DNA of 64,000 bases, from assembly GCF_001591145.1 (NCBI RefSeq), contig NZ_BCUF01000017.1, forward strand, positions 34,630 to 98,629, in the 5' to 3' direction. A program made the position numbers and the translations under genes. Below the pieces are notes generated by a model, which was not told where the DNA came from, did not search any database, and saw only the letters and a list, made by a program, of their open reading frames with translations. Shown one piece after another: positions 58,216-64,000 of this stretch. The DNA is from Vibrio harveyi NBRC 15634 = ATCC 14126 = KCTC 12724 (GTDB lineage Bacteria > Pseudomonadota > Gammaproteobacteria > Enterobacterales > Vibrionaceae). The stretch's first letter is position 1; each line of letters begins with the position of its first letter.

Positions 58216-61200
58216 TTAACCGTTAATGTTCGGACCTAACCATTTCTCCGCTTCGATCCTATCCCAGCCTTTACGATCAGCATAGCTTTGCAACTGATCC
58301 TCTTGGATCTGAGCGATCGCAAAGTAACGAGAGTCAGGATGCGAGAAGTACCAACCCGATACAGATGCACCTGGGTACATCGCATAGCTCGATGTCAGTG
58401 ACATTCCAATGTTTTCTTCAACATTCATCAGCTCCCAAAGCGGTCCTTTCTCAGTATGCTCTGGACATGCTGGGTAGCCAGGAGCAGGACGAATACCTTG
58501 GTATTTCTCACGAATCAGCTCTTCATTCGACAGAGCTTCATCCGCAGCGTAACCCCAAATCTCTTTACGCACACGCTCATGTAGATACTCAGCAAATGCT
58601 TCCGCCAGACGGTCCGCTACCGCTTGAATCATGATGGCATTGTAATCATCACCCTGCGCTTTGTATTCGTCGGCAAGTTCACGCTCACCGATACCACCAG
58701 TTACTGCAAAAGCACCAACCCAATCGCGCTTACCAGACTCTTTCGGTGCAACATAATCAGACAGACAGTAGTTGAAGCCTTTTGGTTTCTCCGTCTGCTG
58801 GCGTAAGTTATGCAGGACTTTCGCCACTTCTGTACGCGATTCGTCGGTGTAGACTTCGATATCATCACCCACGCTTGCAGCAGGGAACAGACCACACATA
58901 CCTCGCGCCTTGAGTAAGCCTTCACGCTCAACACGATCCAATAACTCGTTAGCGTCTTTGTACAGGCGCTGCGCCTCTTCACCCACTTCTTCATGGTCAA
59001 AGATTGTTGGATACTTGCCGACTAACGACCAAGTCATAAAGAAAGGCGTCCAGTCGATGTACTTACGCAAAGTAGACACTTCAAAGTCATCAAAGATATG
59101 AATGCCCGGCTTCACAGGAGCAGGAGGCGTGTACTTATCCCAATCAATCGCGACTTTGTTCGCTCGTGCTTCTTCTAGAGTAACAGGCTTGGTGCGCGGC
59201 TTCTTGCGGTTATGCTGATCACGTACGCGTTCATAGTCCACGTCCAGTTTCTCAACAAAGCCAGGACGAAGTTCGTCTGAAAGTAATGAAGTACATACAC
59301 CAACCGCACGAGAAGCGTTATTGACATAAACCACAGGATGTTTGTAGTTCTGCTCAATCTTGACCGCCGTATGCGCTTTGGATGTTGTTGCACCACCAAT
59401 CAGAAGTGGAAGATCGAAGTCAAGACGCTCCATTTCTTTGGCGACATGAACCATTTCATCGAGGGACGGAGTAATCAAACCAGAAAGACCAATGATGTCG
59501 ACGTTTTCTTCTTTGGCTACCTTGAGGATCTTCTCACATGGCACCATTACGCCAAGGTCGATGATCTCATAGTTGTTACATTGTAGAACCACGCCAACAA
59601 TGTTTTTACCGATATCGTGAACGTCACCTTTTACCGTAGCCAACAAAATCTTACCGTTGGAAGAACCGGCTTGCTTCTCTTTATTAATGAAAGGCTCTAA
59701 GTGCGCTACCGCCTGCTTCATAACACGCGCTGATTTCACTACCTGCGGAAGGAACATCTTACCTTCACCAAATAAGTCACCAACCACGTTCATGCCGTCC
59801 ATCAATGGACCTTCAATGACTTCAAGTGGCTTAGAGGCATTAAGGCGAGCTTCTTCGGTATCTTCAACGATGAACTCAGTAATGCCTTTAACCAGCGCAT
59901 GCTCTAGACGTTTTTCTACCGCCCAAGTACGCCACTCTAGTGCAGAAGCATCTTCTTCTTTGCCGACCCCCTTGCCGGCGTATTCTGCCGCGATATCAAG
60001 TAGTCGCTCGGTCGAATCATCACGGCGGTTAAGAACCACATCTTCTACTGCTTCACGTAACTTATCAGGAACGTTATCGTAAATTTCTAACTGACCCGCG
60101 TTCACGATGCCCATGTCCATACCGTTTTTAAAACAGTGGTATAGGAACACCGCATGAATCGCTTCACGAACGTAGTTATTACCGCGGAATGAGAAGGAAA
60201 CGTTAGACACACCACCAGAGATCATCGCGTGAGGTAAGTCGCGCTTGATGTCTGCAACCGCTTCGATGAAATCCACGGCGTAGTTGTTGTGCTCTTCGAT
60301 ACCCGTCGCAACTGCAAAGATGTTCGGGTCAAAGATGATGTCTTCTGGTGGGAAGCCGACTTCATCAACCAAGATACGGTAAGCATTAGTACAGATTTCT
60401 AGCTTACGTTCACGTGTTTCTGCCTGACCAACTTCGTCAAACGCCATAACGATAACTGCGGCACCGTATCGACGAATCAGTTTTGCTTGCTCAACAAACT
60501 TCTCTTTACCTTCTTTCAAAGAGATGGAGTTTACGATGCCCTTGCCTTGAATACACTTCAGACCCGCCTCGATAACCTCCCATTTAGAAGAGTCGACCAT
60601 GATAGGCACTTTAGAGATCTCAGGCTCAGACGCGCATAGGTTTAGGAAGCGAACCATACAGGCTTCTGCATCCAACATGCCTTCATCCATGTTGATGTCA
60701 ATGATCTGAGCGCCGTTCTCAACTTGTTGTCGGGCGACCTCTAGCGCTTCATCATAGAGCTCTTCTTTGATCAAACGTTTAAATCGAGCAGAACCAGTAA
60801 CGTTAGTACGCTCACCTACGTTAATAAACAGCGTCTCTTTTTCAATAGTAAGAGGCTCAAGACCGGATAAACGACAAGCAACCGTAAGCTCAGGCAAATC
60901 ACGAGGTTTCACACCTTCAACTGCCATTGCCATATGGCGAATATGCTCTGGCGTGGTACCACAACAACCACCAATTAGGTTGAGGAAACCACTCTCCGCC
61001 CACTCTTTAACGTGTTCCGCCATATCTTCTGGAGAAAGGTCATACTCGCCAAAAGCGTTCGGTAGACCCGCATTTGGGTGAGTAGAAACAAAAGATTCCG
61101 AAATACGAGAAAGCTCTTCTACGTACGGGCGCAGTTCGTCAGGACCAAGCGCACAGTTCAAACCAAATGAAATCGGGTTAACGTGACGAAGAGAGTTATA

Positions 61201-61896
61201 GAAGGCTTCCGTAGTTTGACCTGAGAGGGTGCGTCCAGAAGCATCGGTAATGGTACCGGAGATCATAACTGGCAACTCGATACCTAATTCTTCGAAGACG
61301 CTATCAACTGCGAAGGCACAAGCTTTAGCATTAAGTGTATCGAAGATAGTCTCGATCAGAATAAGATCAGAGCCACCTTTTATCAGCGCTCGAGTGGATT
61401 CTGAATAAGCCTCAACAAGCTCATCGAAGCTGACGTTACGATAGCCCGGATCGTTTACATCAGGGGAGATAGAACAAGTACGGTTTGTTGGACCAAGCAC
61501 ACCCGCAACATAACGTGGGCGCTCTGGCGTTTTTGCCGTCCATTCATCAGCGGCTTCACGCGCAAGCTTTGCTGCGGCAAAGTTGATTTCCTCGCTCAGG
61601 CTTTCCATTTCATAGTCAGCCATCGCAATCGTCGTCGCGTTAAAGGTGTTGGTTTCAAGAATATCAGCGCCTGCTTCTAAGTAAGCGCTGTGAATTTCCT
61701 TAATCAATTGAGGCTGAGTAAGCACCAACAAATCGTTGTTGCCTTTTAGATCACAATGCCAATCCGCAAAGCGCTCTCCTCGATAGTCTTGCTCTTCAAG
61801 TTTGTATCCCTGAATCATGGTGCCCATACCACCATCGATCAGCAAGATACGTTGCTTTAATTGAGCTTCAATCTGTTGTCTTACATTACTTCCCAC
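58216..61896 (-). CDS. metH: cobalamin-dependent methionine synthase MetH
   Basis: A 1226-residue four-module enzyme that transfers a methyl group from methyltetrahydrofolate to homocysteine. Homocysteine module (about 1-345) with zinc cysteines including [10 protein letters not shown] (about 310). Folate module (about 355-640) begins with [15 protein letters not shown]. Cobalamin module has the [10 protein letters not shown] motif (histidine about 758) that binds the cobalt. The reactivation domain (about 900-1226) has [15 protein letters not shown] near 1140, which binds S-adenosylmethionine. Length matches E. coli MetH (1227). A MetJ-like operator lies upstream. Confidence 0.98.
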   Translation of the reverse strand: MGSNVRQQIEAQLKQRILLIDGGMGTMIQGYKLEEQDYRGERFADWHCDLKGNNDLLVLTQPQLIKEIHSAYLEAGADILETNTFNATTIAMADYEMESLSEEINFAAAKLAREAADEWTAKTPERPRYVAGVLGPTNRTCSISPDVNDPGYRNVSFDELVEAYSESTRALIKGGSDLILIETIFDTLNAKACAFAVDSVFEELGIELPVMISGTITDASGRTLSGQTTEAFYNSLRHVNPISFGLNCALGPDELRPYVEELSRISESFVSTHPNAGLPNAFGEYDLSPEDMAEHVKEWAESGFLNLIGGCCGTTPEHIRHMAMAVEGVKPRDLPELTVACRLSGLEPLTIEKETLFINVGERTNVTGSARFKRLIKEELYDEALEVARQQVENGAQIIDINMDEGMLDAEACMVRFLNLCASEPEISKVPIMVDSSKWEVIEAGLKCIQGKGIVNSISLKEGKEKFVEQAKLIRRYGAAVIVMAFDEVGQAETRERKLEICTNAYRILVDEVGFPPEDIIFDPNIFAVATGIEEHNNYAVDFIEAVADIKRDLPHAMISGGVSNVSFSFRGNNYVREAIHAVFLYHCFKNGMDMGIVNAGQLEIYDNVPDKLREAVEDVVLNRRDDSTERLLDIAAEYAGKGVGKEEDASALEWRTWAVEKRLEHALVKGITEFIVEDTEEARLNASKPLEVIEGPLMDGMNVVGDLFGEGKMFLPQVVKSARVMKQAVAHLEPFINKEKQAGSSNGKILLATVKGDVHDIGKNIVGVVLQCNNYEIIDLGVMVPCEKILKVAKEENVDIIGLSGLITPSLDEMVHVAKEMERLDFDLPLLIGGATTSKAHTAVKIEQNYKHPVVYVNNASRAVGVCTSLLSDELRPGFVEKLDVDYERVRDQHNRKKPRTKPVTLEEARANKVAIDWDKYTPPAPVKPGIHIFDDFEVSTLRKYIDWTPFFMTWSLVGKYPTIFDHEEVGEEAQRLYKDANELLDRVEREGLLKARGMCGLFPAASVGDDIEVYTDESRTEVAKVLHNLRQQTEKPKGFNYCLSDYVAPKESGKRDWVGAFAVTGGIGERELADEYKAQGDDYNAIMIQAVADRLAEAFAEYLHERVRKEIWGYAADEALSNEELIREKYQGIRPAPGYPACPEHTEKGPLWELMNVEENIGMSLTSSYAMYPGASVSGWYFSHPDSRYFAIAQIQEDQLQSYADRKGWDRIEAEKWLGPNING

Positions 61897-61946
61897 AGTA
61901 CAGCCTCATTCCTTTAGTTATCTCTCCATCCTATCACACAAATTAA

Positions 61947-61962
61947 AGGAGTCTAGACGTCT
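61947..61962. promoter_or_regulatory. MetJ operator upstream of metH
   Basis: AGACGTCT (61955-61962) is an exact MetJ 8-mer, and the adjacent AGGAGTCT (61947-61954) matches six of eight, giving the tandem arrangement MetJ needs. It lies about 51-66 bases before the metH ATG. The divergent antiporter gene is also near, so control of that gene is possible. Confidence 0.65.
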
Positions 61963-62085
61963 AAAATACGAATTACTGATTATTTTGTCTCCGTCGAGTT
62001 ACAAAATAATCTCGAAAAAATGTTTGCTATTTAGTCAACATCGTCCGAGAATTCCATTCATAAAATGTTACAAATAGAGAGCTCT

Positions 62086-63411
62086 ATGTCGGTCTATCAT
62101 ACTTTATGTTTTCTATCTGCAGCGGCAATGGTTATTGCCTTTGTAAACAGTAAGATAGGAAAGATGCAAACCACCATCGCAATCACTGCCGGTTCGATGA
62201 TTCTTTCACTCCTCATTCTAATCGCAGGTCAAAATGATTGGTTTCATCTCACCGAGATAGCGACCGAAACGGTTACCAGCATTAACTTCGAGGACTTTCT
62301 TCTTAAAGGTATCCTCGGATTCCTACTTTTTGCCGGTGGTTTGGGTATAAAACTCCCTAACCTCAAAGACCAAAAATGGGAAATCACCGTACTCGCTTTA
62401 GGTGCAACACTCTTCTCAACCTTCTTTATTGGTTTTGTTCTTTACGGCTTCTGCCAAGCTATCGGCATTCAATTCGACCTCGTCTACTGCCTGCTATTCG
62501 GTGCGCTTATCTCCCCAACCGACCCGATTGCAGTACTCGCCATTGTTAAAAAGCTTAATGCACCAAAACGAATCTCTACACAGATCGAAGGTGAATCTCT
62601 GTTTAACGACGGCTTTGGTCTGGTTATTTTCGTAACACTATTCACCATCGCCTTCGGTACTGAAGCTCCAACGGTAGGTAGTGTGACAATGCTATTCATT
62701 CAAGAAGCGATTGGTGGCATCGTTTACGGCTTCGTACTAGGTTTAATTTTCCATTACCTAATCAGCGCAACTGATGACCACTCAATGGAACTACTACTTA
62801 CTATAGGTGTACCAACCGCTGGTTACGCATTTGCAGAATACCTTCACGTATCTGGACCACTTGCGATGGTGGTATCGGGCATCATGATCGGTAACTGGAC
62901 GCGCTTCATTGGCTTCTCTAAAGAGAGTGAAGATCATCTAGACCACTTTTGGGAATTGGTCGATGAGTTCTTAAATGGCGTGCTATTCCTTCTTATTGGT
63001 ATGTCGATGCTGCTGTTCGAATTCCACAAAGAAGACTGGATCATGATGGCAATTTCAGTACCACTAGTACTGGCTGCTCGCTATCTAAGCGTGTTCATTT
63101 CTTACATCGGATTTAAGCGCTATAGAAAATATAATCCTTGGTCTATTAAGATCTTAACTTGGGGTGGCTTGCGCGGCGGCCTCGCTCTAGCTATGGCACT
63201 ATCAATCCCATCGGGTATCTTAGTTATTCCAGAGAAATTGATTGATGTGAAAGAGATCATCATGGTGATGACCTACTCGGTGGTTGTGTTCTCAATCCTT
63301 ATCCAAGGCTCAACCATTACACCAATGATTGAGAAAGCGAAACAAGCAGAGAAAAACATGGAAGCAGAAGTTTCATCGGAACCACAAGAAGCAAAAGCAT
63401 CTCAAGAATAA
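62086..63411 (+). CDS. CPA1-family Na+(K+)/H+ antiporter (NhaP-like)
   Basis: A 441-residue inner-membrane antiporter with about 12 helices. Ion-binding motifs typical of CPA1/NhaP are visible: FGALISPTDPIAVLAI (about 141-156) with the TD-P pair, and EGESLFNDGFGLVIFV (about 172-187) with the ND pair. The segment WGGLRGGLALAMALSIP (about 368) is also a family mark. The C-terminal tail is short and charged, with no TrkA domain visible. I chose the ATG at 62086 with GAGAG upstream; an ATG at 62065 adds seven residues. A terminator follows. Confidence 0.88.
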   Translation: MSVYHTLCFLSAAAMVIAFVNSKIGKMQTTIAITAGSMILSLLILIAGQNDWFHLTEIATETVTSINFEDFLLKGILGFLLFAGGLGIKLPNLKDQKWEITVLALGATLFSTFFIGFVLYGFCQAIGIQFDLVYCLLFGALISPTDPIAVLAIVKKLNAPKRISTQIEGESLFNDGFGLVIFVTLFTIAFGTEAPTVGSVTMLFIQEAIGGIVYGFVLGLIFHYLISATDDHSMELLLTIGVPTAGYAFAEYLHVSGPLAMVVSGIMIGNWTRFIGFSKESEDHLDHFWELVDEFLNGVLFLLIGMSMLLFEFHKEDWIMMAISVPLVLAARYLSVFISYIGFKRYRKYNPWSIKILTWGGLRGGLALAMALSIPSGILVIPEKLIDVKEIIMVMTYSVVVFSILIQGSTITPMIEKAKQAEKNMEAEVSSEPQEAKASQE

Positions 63412-63434
63412 GTACCACGATAATTCTTAGAATT

Positions 63435-63459
63435 AGGCAGCCAACTGGCTGCCTTTTTT
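63435..63459 (+). terminator. Rho-independent terminator after the antiporter gene
   Basis: Hairpin AGGCAGCC-AACT-GGCTGCCT followed by TTTTT. Confidence 0.88.
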
Positions 63460-63774
63460 ATACTTTGTTCGCGACTAGACCTCTAGACAATACTCTATTC
63501 CCTAGCCCAGCACCTTTTATAGTTCGATCAACTAAATACAGCCAAAGTGGTAATGAATAGCTTCAACTTGAGAAAAATCTACAGGAATGCATAAAGATAG
63601 CTAGCAAAATCTATCAGATTCACTTTTGCAAACCTCGAGATCTTTACTAGCGAGGACAAGACGCTCTATGTGAGTGTGACGAAGTCCAAACATTAATGCT
63701 CAAGCAAATTTACGAGCCACTGAGCTCTAGTTGAAAAGTCAATGAGTATCTAAATACAAAAGTTGTTCTATCGA

Positions 63775-63798
63775 ACCACATCGTTGTGTGGTGTTTTT
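63775..63798 (+). terminator. orphan terminator-like hairpin
   Basis: ACCACA-TCGTTG-TGTGGT followed by GTTTTT. No annotated gene lies directly upstream on this strand, so it may end an unannotated short transcript. Confidence 0.5.
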
Positions 63799-63903
63799 CT
63801 GAATAAGAGTAATTAAGGTAGGGACATCGGAAGAAATTGCAGGTTATCTGAAACTTTTGCGGGCTCGTTTTCTAGAAAGAGGGAATCGTACTCTAGAAAT
63901 GAC

Positions 63904-63928
63904 AAAAACCAGTCCGGAGGCTGGGTTT
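63904..63928 (-). terminator. minus-strand terminator at the right edge
   Basis: On the minus strand AAACCCAG-CCTCCGGA-CTGG followed by TTTTTGTC. The arms pair with one bulge. It would stop a transcript coming from the right, such as a tRNA or rRNA unit. Confidence 0.6.
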
Positions 63929-63937
63929 CTAAATAAG

Positions 63938-63965
63938 TGGCGGAGCGGTTGGACTTGCACTCAAT
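63938..63965 (-). pseudogene. degenerate tRNA 3'-end-like sequence
   Basis: Read on the minus strand, GTGCAAGTCC then CCGCTCCGCCA resembles a T-loop, acceptor strand and CCA end (tRNA-Asp-like), 10 bases before a terminator. The T-loop has G in place of the second U, and the T-stem does not pair, so a functional tRNA is unlikely. Confidence 0.35.
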
Positions 63966-64000
63966 TGGACTGCACACGAGCGGGACTCGTTGGTCGTAAA

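Larger units (their letters stand above)
63460..64000. other. gene-free right edge with hairpins and a tRNA-like relic
   Basis: No convincing ORF in 541 bases. It holds CCTCG/CGAGG (about 63635-63656), a plus-strand terminator-like hairpin (63775-63798), TCTAGA arms near 63870-63897, a minus-strand terminator (63904-63928) and a degenerate tRNA 3'-end-like sequence (63938-63990). It looks like the flank of a tRNA or rRNA operon lying to the right. Confidence 0.55.

Overview
The window is a chromosomal segment of a Vibrio, most like the V. parahaemolyticus/V. harveyi group. This rests on gene content and order: an rpoN/lpt cluster, an MSHA type IV pilus locus between mreB and csrD (mshH), then ssb, qstR, galU, uvrA, pglL, lysC and metH. 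It is almost entirely core genome. I saw no insertion sequence, prophage, integron or CRISPR array.

Region by region. (1) 1-7.2 kb, plus strand: the 3' end of kdsD, an apparent remnant of kdsC, lptC-lptA-lptB (LPS export), rpoN, hpf, ptsN, rapZ, npr and the Mg2+ channel gene mgtE. (2) 7.2-19.9 kb, mixed strands: pmbA/tldE, darP/yjgA, a 2-hydroxyacid dehydrogenase, rluA, an atypical Nramp-like transporter, rapA, a PIN-PhoH ATPase with a strongly structured leader, tldD and a nitrilase-family amidase. (3) 20-28.5 kb, minus strand: yhdP, rng, maf and mreD-mreC-mreB. (4) 28.6-47.5 kb, minus strand: the MSHA pilus locus mshH-I-J-K-L-M-N-E-G-F-A-(minipilin)-C-D-O-P-Q. No mshB was found, and a 76-residue pilin-like gene lies after mshA. 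(5) 47.7-55.1 kb: ssb (minus), then qstR, galU, uvrA with a LexA box, and a PglL-type O-oligosaccharyltransferase (plus). (6) 55.1-63.4 kb: a class V aminotransferase (minus), a lysine riboswitch and lysC (plus), metH with a MetJ operator (minus), and a CPA1 cation/proton antiporter (plus). (7) 63.4-64.0 kb: no gene; hairpins and a degenerate tRNA 3'-end-like sequence suggest a tRNA or rRNA unit starts just to the right.

How the genes work together. The left block couples envelope biogenesis to nitrogen-PTS and sigma-54 control. The mre-yhdP block handles cell shape and outer-membrane lipid supply. The MSHA locus encodes a complete pilus machine: PilB-type ATPase with a c-di-GMP-binding N-domain, platform protein, PilMNOP-like alignment proteins, secretin, major pilin, minor pilins and the large surface protein MshQ. 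QstR, encoded next door, links quorum sensing and competence. In lysC and metH, amino-acid biosynthesis is under RNA (lysine) and repressor (methionine) feedback.

The most notable observations are the kdsC remnant, the Nramp-like protein without the DPGN metal-binding motif, the multi-hairpin leader before the PIN-PhoH gene, a long inverted repeat between mshQ and mreB, the minipilin/missing-mshB arrangement, and the tRNA-like relic at the right edge. I did not find a clearly new multi-gene system. Functions were assigned by reading the sequences against remembered family members; no database search was run.
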